Positions 42,625-50,381 of a stretch of DNA of 64,000 nt are shown here, in pieces. Below the pieces are notes generated by a model. The model saw only the letters and a list, made by a program, of their open reading frames with translations, searched no databases and was not told where the DNA came from. Every line of letters begins with the position of its first letter. Within the stretch, counting starts at the first letter, position 1. The DNA is from Candidatus Zixiibacteriota bacterium (GTDB lineage: Bacteria > Zixibacteria > MSB-5A5 > GN15 > PGXB01), in the NCBI GenBank assembly GCA_016933695.1, contig JAFGAL010000002.1, positions 1 to 64,000 on the forward strand. Direction: 5' to 3'. Position numbers and translations under genes: made by a program.

Positions 42625-43038
42625 TTACCTGGCGGCGATTTCCTGCCTGGTATAGGCTGTCAGTCCGCCGGCCGAAAGAATTTTCCGCATAAAATCCGGA
42701 AGCGGAGTGATTTCCGCAATGGCGTTGTTGTGTGTGAGTCTCCCCTCCGCCAGATTGATTTCAATCATGTCGCCGTCTGATATGCGATCAGTTTCAGCGT
42801 ACATGACCGGCGCAATACCACTGTTTATCATGATTCGGAAAACAGCTCTGGTGAATTTCGATGCGATTACGCATGTGATTCCGGCTGTTTTCAGGTCGGC
42901 GACTGTTTTCTGACCCAATCTGCAGTCGATATCGGCGTTTTTCACCGCCAGAATGCCCGCGCCATTGATAGCCGACAAATCGACCACAATGTCAGCGGCC
43001 ACCCGACATATTCCGGATATGACAGTATATGTACACAT
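42625..43038 (-). CDS. LeuD/aconitase swivel-domain-like protein with degenerate active-site loop
   Basis: A 137-residue protein resembling the small subunit of isopropylmalate dehydratase. The C-terminal part is family-like: AGITCVIASKFTRAVFRIMINSGIAPVMY (about 52-80), then DRISDGDMIEINLAEGRLTHNN and FMRKILSAGGLTAY. The loop that in LeuD reads GCGSSREHA, with catalytic Ser and substrate-binding Arg, is here ADIDCRLGQKTV (35-46), and the N-terminal D-x-I-x-T-D region is reduced. It therefore cannot be an ordinary dehydratase subunit. The large partner lies 97 nt upstream on the same strand. It has its own promoter with a palindrome in the spacer (43053-43081). Confidence 0.75.
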   Translation of the reverse strand: MCTYTVISGICRVAADIVVDLSAINGAGILAVKNADIDCRLGQKTVADLKTAGITCVIASKFTRAVFRIMINSGIAPVMYAETDRISDGDMIEINLAEGRLTHNNAIAEITPLPDFMRKILSAGGLTAYTRQEIAAR

Positions 43039-43052
43039 AAGGCTGAACAGGC

Positions 43053-43081
43053 AATATAATGACAGGCCTGTCCGATTGCAA
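43053..43081 (-). promoter_or_regulatory. promoter of the swivel-domain gene with operator-like palindrome in the spacer
   Basis: TTGCAA at 43081-43076, a 17-nt spacer and TATATT at 43058-43053 on the minus strand. A perfect 12-bp palindrome GACAGGCCTGTC (43061-43072) fills the spacer, where a bound regulator would block or twist the promoter. The -10 box ends 14 nt before the ATG at 43038. Confidence 0.55.
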
Positions 43082-43135
43082 CTTCTATTGAAATATCAGT
43101 GGTAATGTATTATGGGGCTGTATCTTATGGGCGTC

Positions 43136-44758
43136 CTACCCGACAAACCTCGTTGGGTCGGTGATAACACCGGACATGGCCGAGGCCGCCGCCGTGGCCG
43201 GTGAAGCCAGGTAGATCTCGGCACTTGCGGCTCCCAGCACCCCGGAGCGGTTGTCACCGAAGGTGGTCAGGCAGTGTTCTCCATCACCCAAAAGGCATTG
43301 CTGATCGTTCGGACCGGGGCCGCTTTGCGGGTTCATGACCACTGCGCCGGCCTCAACAAAGGCGCGAATCAGTCCCTTTTTCAAAGCTTCCAGATAGATC
43401 GACCGCGATCCCGGGAAAATGATCAACTGCACGTCGGGATGCACCTGATTGCCTTTCATGATATCCGCTACCAGACGCAAATCGTCGAAACGTCCGCTGT
43501 TGGTTGAGCCGATAATGATCTTGTCAAGCGGCGTCCCCTCGACTTCCACAACCGGGCGGACGTTATCAACGTTTGACGGGCAGGCGATTTTCGGCACCAG
43601 CGAATCGATATTGAACTCATACGTATCGTCATAGACGGCGTCTTTGTCGGCCAGCGCCGGGCGGAACGGCATTTTGGTCCTTCCCATGAAAAAGCGCCGG
43701 GTGGTTGTGTCGAACGGACAGATCGCGACTTTGGCCCCCATCGACCGCGCCATCCCGGTCAGGGTCATGCGCTCTGAAATCGACATCTGTGTCATCGCCG
43801 TGCCGTTGAATTCGATGGAACGATAAGCCGCACCGCCGGTGGTGAGTTTCTTGGCGATAAACAGGCTGACATCCATGGCAAAAACGCCGCGCGGCAGTTT
43901 GCCATTAATCATGATCTTCACGGTTGACGGGACTTTCATCCAGATTTTCCCGAGCGCCCAGATCGATGCCATCTCGGTGGTGTCGATTCCGGTTGACAGC
44001 GCCCCGATAGCACCATAGGCGGTTGTTTCGGCATTGGTACCCAACGCCAGTTGACCGGGCAGGACGTGCCCGCGCTCGACCACGATCTGATGGCATCCTC
44101 CCTCGCGGAAATCATAGAAATGCTTAATATTCTGACGTTTGACAAATTCCCGAATCGCTTTTTGCATCCCGATGTCATGATTGGTATTGTCGCCGGGACA
44201 GGAATCCAGCGGGATCACGATCCGGTTGGGATTCCACACATAGTTCAGCCCGAATTCCTGAAACCGCTCGATAACATCGGCGGCATTGAGATGGGACATG
44301 ACCAGATCAGGCTCAACCTCGACAAACTCCCCTTCTTCAACTTTCTCCATGCCGGCACGCTCCGCGAAAATCTTCTGCGCGATAGTGCGCCGCCCATAAT
44401 GATATATCTTGCCGATCAGTTTTTTCGGCCCGCCGAGATCAAGCTCCAGCTGTTCCAGTTTCAGAAAAGCCGGCTTGTCTTTGAGACCATACCGTCGCCG
44501 CCAGTTGTAAAACGCCGCCTTGGAGATTCCCAGTTCCAGGCCGCACCGATAGTCGTCCCCGAACCGTTCCCACAATTCCCTGATTTCAATCTCCGAGAAT
44601 TTCGGGTAGGAGTGTTTGGGGATGTTTTTTTTGCGACGCCAGTACGCGACCAGCTGAGGAGTCACGTTGCCGAGTCGTTCAGCGATCTTCTCATCGGTCT
44701 TGTACAGCTTTTGAAGTTGGATCAGCTCCGCTTTGGTCGGGATTTTCTTTCGCGGCAT
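43136..44758 (-). CDS. HTH-aconitase/LeuC-superfamily fusion lacking Fe-S cysteines; probable regulator
   Basis: A 540-residue protein. Residues 1-95 hold two helix-turn-helix-like motifs (TDEKIAERLGNVTPQLVAYWRR at 21-42; the second about 55-90, ending ISKAAFYNWRRRYGL). Residues 150-540 follow the LeuC/homoaconitase fold: FYDFREGGCHQIVVERG, YGAIGALSTGIDTTEMA, SERMTLTGMARSMGAKV, and a C-terminal AEIYLASPATAAASAMSGVITDP. The residues that make an enzyme are changed. GSCTN is GSTNS (417-421), the C-x-x-C of the second cluster loop is PQSGPGPN (477-484), and DSHT is NAET (242-245). So no 4Fe-4S cluster or classical catalysis is expected. The gene overlaps the HIT gene by 37 nt. A metabolite-sensing DNA-binding role is my inference. 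Confidence 0.8.
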   Translation of the reverse strand: MPRKKIPTKAELIQLQKLYKTDEKIAERLGNVTPQLVAYWRRKKNIPKHSYPKFSEIEIRELWERFGDDYRCGLELGISKAAFYNWRRRYGLKDKPAFLKLEQLELDLGGPKKLIGKIYHYGRRTIAQKIFAERAGMEKVEEGEFVEVEPDLVMSHLNAADVIERFQEFGLNYVWNPNRIVIPLDSCPGDNTNHDIGMQKAIREFVKRQNIKHFYDFREGGCHQIVVERGHVLPGQLALGTNAETTAYGAIGALSTGIDTTEMASIWALGKIWMKVPSTVKIMINGKLPRGVFAMDVSLFIAKKLTTGGAAYRSIEFNGTAMTQMSISERMTLTGMARSMGAKVAICPFDTTTRRFFMGRTKMPFRPALADKDAVYDDTYEFNIDSLVPKIACPSNVDNVRPVVEVEGTPLDKIIIGSTNSGRFDDLRLVADIMKGNQVHPDVQLIIFPGSRSIYLEALKKGLIRAFVEAGAVVMNPQSGPGPNDQQCLLGDGEHCLTTFGDNRSGVLGAASAEIYLASPATAAASAMSGVITDPTRFVG

Positions 44759-45243
44759 ACGCTCTGAAATCCTTCCATCAGCATCCCGTAGATCAACTCA
44801 TGCCCGAACGACACCACCCGGGTTTTGCCGATCACCGGCATGTAACTGGTATCCTCGGTCCAGCGGGGCACGATATGCATGTGCTGATGACCGGGCACGC
44901 CGGCCCCGGATCCCTTCCCCATGTTCATGCCGATATTGAACGATTCCGGGTTCAGCACGCTTTTGATGACTTCAACCGTCAATTGCACGGTCTCGATCAT
45001 CTCGTGCGCTTCGGCCGGTATCAGGCGATAGATTTGTCCGACATGACGGTACGGCACCACCATGACATGGCCGGAATTGTACGGGAATTTGTTCATGATA
45101 ACAAAGGTTTTGTCGCCGCGATACAGGATCAGATTCTTCTTGTCATTGCGGCCTTTCAGCGCATTGCAAAAAATACATCCTTTTTCCTTCGGTCCGAGGA
45201 TGTATTCCGCCCGCCAGGGAGCCCATAAGTATTTCTCGCGCAT
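44722..45243 (-). CDS. HIT-family hydrolase (Ap4A/nucleotide phosphorylase-like)
   Basis: A 173-residue histidine-triad protein. The triad motif is GHQHMHIVPRW (H-x-H-x-H), with the zinc-like pair CIFC near the N-terminus (about 24-27) and YNSGHVMVVPYRHV, all as in the Ap4A-phosphorylase-related branch. I chose ATG 45243 (MREKYLWAPWRAEYI), a typical opening of this subfamily; the 35 residues available upstream are not family-like and would span the promoter. Its 3' end overlaps the HTH-aconitase gene by 37 nt, so the two are translated together. Substrate unknown; dinucleoside polyphosphates are the usual ones. Confidence 0.88.
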   Translation of the reverse strand: MREKYLWAPWRAEYILGPKEKGCIFCNALKGRNDKKNLILYRGDKTFVIMNKFPYNSGHVMVVPYRHVGQIYRLIPAEAHEMIETVQLTVEVIKSVLNPESFNIGMNMGKGSGAGVPGHQHMHIVPRWTEDTSYMPVIGKTRVVSFGHELIYGMLMEGFQSVCRERKSRPKRS

Positions 45244-45251
45244 GGCTCCAA

Positions 45252-45278
45252 GATATAACAAAAACGATGCGATGACAA
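45252..45278 (-). promoter_or_regulatory. putative promoter of the HIT-aconitase-like operon
   Basis: TTGTCA at 45278-45273, a short 15-nt spacer and TATATC at 45257-45252 on the minus strand, 8 nt before the ATG. TTGTCA also pairs with an upstream TGACAA, separated by 8 nt, an inverted repeat that could be an operator. The short spacer keeps confidence low. Confidence 0.35.
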
Positions 45279-45319
45279 ATGGTTTCTTGTCAGCGGACCA
45301 TGGATGGCATGAGTAGTAT

Positions 45320-45345
45320 AAAAAAATCCCCCGCAAGCGGGGGAT
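45320..45345 (-). terminator. Rho-independent terminator of the Lys-rich peptide unit
   Basis: A perfect 9-bp stem ATCCCCCGC/GCGGGGGAT with a 2-nt loop (45326-45345). On the minus strand it is followed by six or seven T. It begins 25 nt after the stop codon of the 20-codon gene. Confidence 0.9.
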
Positions 45346-45370
45346 CATGTCTGTCAGGTAGCCGCAAGGG

Positions 45371-45433
45371 CTACTCCTGTTTTTTCTTTTTCTTCGGTTT
45401 CTTCTTTTCTTTCTTCTGCGGGACTTTCGGCAT
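45371..45433 (-). CDS. 20-residue lysine-rich peptide (short open frame with strong ribosome site)
   Basis: An ATG preceded by GGGAGGTG at 7 nt opens a frame of 20 codons and a TAG: MPKVPQKKEKKKPKKKKKQE. More than half the residues are Lys, with three Pro and no hydrophobic core, so it should be unfolded and nucleic-acid- or phosphate-binding if made. The stop codon lies at the base of a small hairpin (GTAGCC/GGCTAC, 45359-45375), then comes a strong terminator. A promoter at 45523-45551 completes an autonomous unit of roughly 190 nt. It could instead be a leader peptide or a small RNA; I see no downstream gene that it would control. Confidence 0.55.
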   Translation of the reverse strand: MPKVPQKKEKKKPKKKKKQE

Positions 45434-45522
45434 GGTTTTTCACCTCCCGTATGTGAAAATTCAGATAACTCATTGCGCCGGCCTGGCCGTCTCGACGACA
45501 GGTTCCCGCCTGCGTAGGTAAT

Positions 45523-45551
45523 ATATAACCGATTATTAAAACATCATGCAA
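45523..45551 (-). promoter_or_regulatory. sigma70-type promoter of the Lys-rich peptide unit
   Basis: TTGCAT at 45551-45546, a 17-nt spacer and TTATAT at 45528-45523 on the minus strand. It lies just downstream of the sigma54-activator gene and gives a leader of about 85 nt before the peptide ATG. Confidence 0.5.
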
Positions 45552-45579
45552 GAATTAATTCGATCAGCGGTGTGGAATG

Positions 45580-48513
45580 CTAATGAATGGTACTCAGGTT
45601 GTCCAGGTCGATATTATACTGCTTGATTTTCAGCCGCAGAGTCGATTCCGGGATATTCAGAAATGCCGCCGCATGTTTTTTCACGCCGCTTTGATCGCGC
45701 AGGGCTTTGATAATAAAGCGTCGCTCATACTCGGCGAGATAATCATACAGCGAAAATTCCTTATTGAAACGGATATCGGTATTCAAATCCAGTTCGTTGG
45801 TGTCCTCGCCGGAATCGGCCGAGGTAATCTTACTCGACAACAACGAAACTTCGACTTTGCGCGCATCGCCCGCCAGCAACACCAGTTTGCGAACTTCGTT
45901 TTCAAGTTCGCGTACGTTTCCGGGCCAGTCGAAATTCACCAGCAGGCGCAGTGACTCGGCGGAGAATTTCACCGTGTCGCCCGCGAAATGATGAATCAGC
46001 AGTGGAATATCCTCGCGCCGTTCTCTCAGCGGCGGGATGCGGAAACACAACGCAGTCAGACGATAATACAAATCCTGACGGAATCGTCCGCCCTCCATCT
46101 CAAACTTGAGGTCCTTATTGGTTGCGGAAACCAGGCGCACGTCGACTTTGCGCGGACGGGTTTCACCGAGTCGGACGATTTCCTGCTCTTCCAGAATTCG
46201 CAGGACTTTGGCCTGTATCGACAGCGGCATATCGGCGATTTCATCGAGGAAAAACGTCCCGCCGTCGGCTTCTTCAAACAGCCCCGACTTATCGCGTTCG
46301 GCGCCGGTGAACGCTCCGCGTTTGTGGCCGAACAACTCGGATTCCAGCAGGGTCTCCGGAAGGGCCGCGCAGTTCACCGAGATAAACCGTTTCTCGCGAC
46401 GATTGGAGCTGTAGTGAATCGTTTTGGCCAACAAATCCTTGCCGCACCCGGTTTCACCCTCAATCGCGATTGCGATATTGGAGTCGACCACCTGTTGTAC
46501 CCTGGCCAGCATCTCCAGCATGGCCTTGTTCTGCGTAATGATATTCGGGAACGCCGCAGTCTCGAGCAGTTGCGCCTTCAGCCGTTTGTTGTCCTCTTCC
46601 AAAAGCACTCGGTCATACTCCGCCATCTTCAGCGAAACCAGATCGGCGAAACCGACCACGAAATTCAATTCGCGCTGTCCGAACGGTTTGAAATGACCGT
46701 TGGACGAAATGCGGTCGAGATAAATATACCCGGTTACCTCTTTGCTCAGCAGCAGAGGCGTCACGATAACGCTTGAGATAACCTTGCCTTCGTCGGCCTG
46801 CAACAGGTCATTGATAAACGGATCGCGACGGCAATCCAAAAGCAGGGTCGGGCCGTCGGAATGGATTTCTTCCCCGACCAGTTCATCGAATTGCTGGATA
46901 AAACGTTTTTTCTGGTGATCGGTCAGCCGCATATTGGTTACCAGACGACTGCCGTTGTCACTGTTCAGATTGTAGATAACAATCCGATGTGCTCCGGCCC
47001 GTTTGGCGAGAATATCCAGAATCTCATCGACGTGGCCGGTTTTCAATTCCTTGTATTCCGAATCGGAAAAATAATTCCCGAAGATTTTAAACTCGTTTTC
47101 GGGCGACAGTGATGCGGCCACCGCCTGCTTGGACAGATCCTGAAGGAACAGGCGGACACTGCGGATTTTGGCGCGTTCCGAAATCTTCTCGAATATCTTT
47201 TCAGCTTCCTGCAATTTTTTAAATCCGGAAGAAATGTCGGAATGCTGACAGCAGTACACCCCCTGACGGAAACGCACTTCGGCCGACCAGTAGAACAATT
47301 TCAGCCGGTTGAACAACCGATACGCCTCATCATAGGTCTTGTCGATCGTATTGCGGTTGACCTCACCGGCGACAATATAAATTTCCGCCAGATTGATCAG
47401 TGACCGCGCGATATCATACGGGTCGCCGACCGCGCGCAGGATTTCGATACCGTTGATGGCATAATCGACGGCATTGTTGTAATTGCCGCGTGCCGCGAAA
47501 ATCCGTCCGATTAATACCTGGCTCAGGCCGATTTCAGTTCGTTCATCCATCCGTGTCGCCAGATCAAGCGCACGCTGGGCCAACTTGAGCGCCTCATCGA
47601 GATTATCCAGCTCCATTTCAACCTGCCCGAGTCGACGGGCAATTTGGCTGACGGTATTGGATTCCGGCGCGATCTCGCGACAGTCGGCATACGCCTTCGT
47701 GAAAATCTTTTTGGCCTGAACGATATCTCCCATTTCCAGGGCCAGTTCCCCTTCATACTCGGCGAGGACAGAATTGTGGAAAAGATCGGAATGTTGTCCC
47801 AGAATCATCGCCGCGGATTTCAACTCTCGCTGGGTCAGGATAAATTGCCGCTGGCGCATGTATAAATAGCCCAGCGCCAGATGACCGCGGGCCACCGACA
47901 ACATTTGATCCAGATCACGCGAAAGTTGTATTGATGTTTTCAGATGATTCTCGGCGTTTTCATAATCGCCGTTGAACGTTTCGATACGGCCCAGGTTACC
48001 GATCAGGCGGGCCATTTGATTGTTGTCGCCCTTGGCCAGTCCCAGGGCGTCATTGACGTACTCGATTGCGCGTGGGAAATCGCTTCGCGCATACGCGATA
48101 CGCCCCATACCGGTCAGGGCATCGACAATGCCCTGCTGATCATCACACCTTCGGAACGACGCGTATGCATCGCGGGCGAAGGTCTCTGCCGTTTTGAAAT
48201 CACCGATTGCGGCATAGTTGCGATACAGCAACCACTGCACACGCCCGACTCGCCGGTGAAGCGCGGACGATGCCAGCAGTTTGATTGCCTCCAGCCCTTT
48301 TTTAATGGCCAGTTGATACTCTGATGAGCTCGTGTGGTCGTAGGCCTGCAGATAAAGAAATAAGCCCAATTCTAGGCCTTGGGGATCAAAGGCCTCTTTA
48401 TTAAGGGCTTGAATCCTTTCCTTGGCGATATCAGACTTGCGTTGGCGGTAGAGTTCTTCGATCTCGAGAAGTCTGGTATCAAAACCTACTTCCTGACTTG
48501 AGGTGAGGTTCAT
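45580..48513 (-). CDS. sigma54-dependent transcriptional activator with TPR and GAF sensor domains
   Basis: A 977-residue activator. Residues 1-460 are TPR-like helical repeats (such as ALHRRVGRVQWLLYRNYAAIGDFKTAE and LGRIETFNGDYENAENHLKTS). A GAF-like domain follows (about 480-650, ending YIYLDRISSNGHFKPFGQRELNFVVGFADLVS). The AAA+ module has Walker A GETGCGKD (about 685-692), the sigma54-contacting GAFTGA (about 732) and DEIADMPLSIQAKVLRIL. The C-terminus is a Fis-type helix-turn-helix (HAAAFLNIPESTLRLKIKQYNI). There is no receiver domain, so it is not a phosphorelay response regulator; the TPR and GAF parts should sense a protein or small ligand. Possible target: the sigma54-type promoter at 57901. 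Confidence 0.93.
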   Translation of the reverse strand: MNLTSSQEVGFDTRLLEIEELYRQRKSDIAKERIQALNKEAFDPQGLELGLFLYLQAYDHTSSSEYQLAIKKGLEAIKLLASSALHRRVGRVQWLLYRNYAAIGDFKTAETFARDAYASFRRCDDQQGIVDALTGMGRIAYARSDFPRAIEYVNDALGLAKGDNNQMARLIGNLGRIETFNGDYENAENHLKTSIQLSRDLDQMLSVARGHLALGYLYMRQRQFILTQRELKSAAMILGQHSDLFHNSVLAEYEGELALEMGDIVQAKKIFTKAYADCREIAPESNTVSQIARRLGQVEMELDNLDEALKLAQRALDLATRMDERTEIGLSQVLIGRIFAARGNYNNAVDYAINGIEILRAVGDPYDIARSLINLAEIYIVAGEVNRNTIDKTYDEAYRLFNRLKLFYWSAEVRFRQGVYCCQHSDISSGFKKLQEAEKIFEKISERAKIRSVRLFLQDLSKQAVAASLSPENEFKIFGNYFSDSEYKELKTGHVDEILDILAKRAGAHRIVIYNLNSDNGSRLVTNMRLTDHQKKRFIQQFDELVGEEIHSDGPTLLLDCRRDPFINDLLQADEGKVISSVIVTPLLLSKEVTGYIYLDRISSNGHFKPFGQRELNFVVGFADLVSLKMAEYDRVLLEEDNKRLKAQLLETAAFPNIITQNKAMLEMLARVQQVVDSNIAIAIEGETGCGKDLLAKTIHYSSNRREKRFISVNCAALPETLLESELFGHKRGAFTGAERDKSGLFEEADGGTFFLDEIADMPLSIQAKVLRILEEQEIVRLGETRPRKVDVRLVSATNKDLKFEMEGGRFRQDLYYRLTALCFRIPPLRERREDIPLLIHHFAGDTVKFSAESLRLLVNFDWPGNVRELENEVRKLVLLAGDARKVEVSLLSSKITSADSGEDTNELDLNTDIRFNKEFSLYDYLAEYERRFIIKALRDQSGVKKHAAAFLNIPESTLRLKIKQYNIDLDNLSTIH

Positions 48514-48536
48514 AATAATAGTATTTTACATAGTTC

Positions 48537-48908
48537 CTACTTAGCGTCGCCTGACGCTCGTTTCTCCAAATCTCCGGCTTTTGCCTGTTGCAAATTCGTC
48601 GGCACTTCGACAAACCAGATTGACAACTGCATTGTCAACAGAAATTGGATGTTATCCAAGAACCATGCGGTACTTCCCGGCACGAAACACGCACCAGGAG
48701 TCGTTTCCTCAGGTACTATGGAATCATCATCATCAAAAGAGGTGGTGTCTCCCGAAGTCGTAGAGCCTCCTCCTTTGTTGTCGTCTCCACCCGGATCGAT
48801 GAATTCGTTTTCATCCCAGGAATGAGCGGAGTACGTCACCGGAGAATTGATGAAGACTATTGCCAGGACAATCGCCATCATGAGCGATATCGCCTTAGCC
48901 AGTTTCAT
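48537..48908 (-). CDS. small secreted acidic protein
   Basis: A 123-residue exported protein with GAGGAGG 9 nt before ATG 48908 and a signal peptide (MKLAKAISLMMAIVLAIVFINSPVTYS). The middle is acidic and Gly/Ser/Thr-rich (DENEFIDPGGDDNKGGGSTTSGDTTSFDDDDSI), and a C-terminal hydrophobic stretch (WFLDNIQFLLTMQLSIWFVEVP) could be an anchor or amphipathic helix. Function unknown. A TTGACA at 49047-49052 with an imperfect -10 at 15-17 nt could be its promoter, giving a leader of over 100 nt that contains a CCGGTT/AACCGG stem (48961-48993). Confidence 0.7.
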   Translation of the reverse strand: MKLAKAISLMMAIVLAIVFINSPVTYSAHSWDENEFIDPGGDDNKGGGSTTSGDTTSFDDDDSIVPEETTPGACFVPGSTAWFLDNIQFLLTMQLSIWFVEVPTNLQQAKAGDLEKRASGDAK

Positions 48909-49094
48909 CGAACTCGCCTCCTCATAAGAATAAATCAACTAATTGCCGTAAGTTTCTGTCCCGGTTACTCCTAAGATGTGCCCGAGAAACCGGTGAACAG
49001 AGGTCGCAATTCTTGCTGTTTATAAGGTATATATTAGGTAACACTCTGTCAAGCACAAAGTTTCAAAAACGCAGGATTTGCGTCTGTTTGCCAT

Positions 49095-50234
49095 TCAACG
49101 TATAAATTTCCGCGCCAGCCAAGATTGATCGACAAAAACGGCCTTCGATGGACATAGTTCATGGCAACACCAGCAATTGATACATTTGTCGTAATCAAAT
49201 GACGGAATCTCCCCTTTCGGGCCGGAAAGCGCCCCAACCGGGCAGGAATCGACACAGGTGTTGCATTTGGTGCAGTCCGAACTTGTGATTGCCGGACGCA
49301 CCCAGACATAGGGGTCGATAATTTTGACCAGAAATTTCGGCAAAAGCTCCATCATGCGGTTCGAGGTCAGCTTGAAATCGTGGATACGGACATCCGCAAG
49401 TCGTTCTCCTACAATATCAACGGCCTCCACCCAGCCATATCCCAAACCGGCATCCGAAGCGATTTTGGTAGTCGGGACTTTATCGGGACGTAAGCCGATG
49501 ATCTCGGCCGCGACGGCATCGAGCGCCACCGGATCGGCCGATGCCAGCAAAAGATTGGTCCAGCGGGGTGTCCCCGACGACGGCCCGTCGCCCTCCATCG
49601 CCAGAATCGCATCCATAATGGTCAGTTGCGGTGGGCACAATGAGAGAATGTCCACCACCACCTGTGCGAAATCGGACGGTTTTGGATGCTGCTTGTGATA
49701 ATTGGCTTTACGAAATCCCGGAATCAGGCCGAACATGTTCTTGATCGCGCCGGTCATCAGGGTCAACACATGGGTTTTGAGTTTCGGGATACTGATAATC
49801 GCGTCGGCCTCGACCGCCGGTTTGGCCAGAAAATACGAACGGCCATCGATTTTATGTTCGACCACCCCCGACGCCTCAAAACTGACCAGCTCGATATTTT
49901 CGCGCTTGGCCATCGCGGCCATGCCGGTATTGTTCCAGACCCGCGCCACTCCCCGTTTGGCGCCGCCGGGGGAATCGCCGACAACCACCTCGGCGCCGAG
50001 GTCGCGAACCATCCTGGCCACCGCCGCGACCATCTCGGGATGGGTGGTGATTGCGCGCATGGGATCTTTGGCGGAAAGCAGGTTGGGTTTGATCAATACT
50101 TTCATCCCGGGACGGATGAATGTCGCCAATCCGCCGAGTTGATCGAGCATGGATGAGATTTTACGCGAAAGGATATCGGGATCATAGCTGGAGCAGGAGG
50201 CCAGTGCCACTATTGAACGGAGGTCGTCACTCAT
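49095..50234 (-). CDS. DUF362 domain protein with C-terminal 4Fe-4S ferredoxin domain
   Basis: A 379-residue protein. The DUF362 domain (about 20-300) shows GMKVLIKPNLLSAKDPMRAITTHPEMVAA, DSPGGAKRG and IISIPKLKTHVLTLMTGAIKNMFG. The C-terminus has two ferredoxin clusters' worth of cysteines (CTKCNTCVDSCPVGAL and CINCWCCHELCPSKAV). Members of this family are electron-transfer proteins of uncertain role, often near anaerobic enzymes; the neighbours here give no hint. A TATTAT box about 7 nt before the ATG may mean a leaderless mRNA, but the -35 is weak. Confidence 0.85.
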   Translation of the reverse strand: MSDDLRSIVALASCSSYDPDILSRKISSMLDQLGGLATFIRPGMKVLIKPNLLSAKDPMRAITTHPEMVAAVARMVRDLGAEVVVGDSPGGAKRGVARVWNNTGMAAMAKRENIELVSFEASGVVEHKIDGRSYFLAKPAVEADAIISIPKLKTHVLTLMTGAIKNMFGLIPGFRKANYHKQHPKPSDFAQVVVDILSLCPPQLTIMDAILAMEGDGPSSGTPRWTNLLLASADPVALDAVAAEIIGLRPDKVPTTKIASDAGLGYGWVEAVDIVGERLADVRIHDFKLTSNRMMELLPKFLVKIIDPYVWVRPAITSSDCTKCNTCVDSCPVGALSGPKGEIPSFDYDKCINCWCCHELCPSKAVFVDQSWLARKFIR

Positions 50235-50355
50235 TTCGCATATAATACGAATTTATCAATGAAAAATGAATAGGGAAATTGCGGTGGGCGCGGCGATATA
50301 TCGGGAATACTTATGCATGTATGGAATTCTGGACTCAATTTTCATCGACAGCAAT

Positions 50356-50379
50356 CCCACAGCAGAGCTGTGGGTTACC
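50356..50379. repeat. interspersed palindrome, copy 3
   Basis: CCCACAGC-AGA-GCTGTGGG followed by TTACC, identical in core to copy 2. It ends 2 bp before the stop codon triplet of the gene at 50382-51179, on that gene's 3' side. Confidence 0.85.
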
Positions 50380-50381
50380 GC

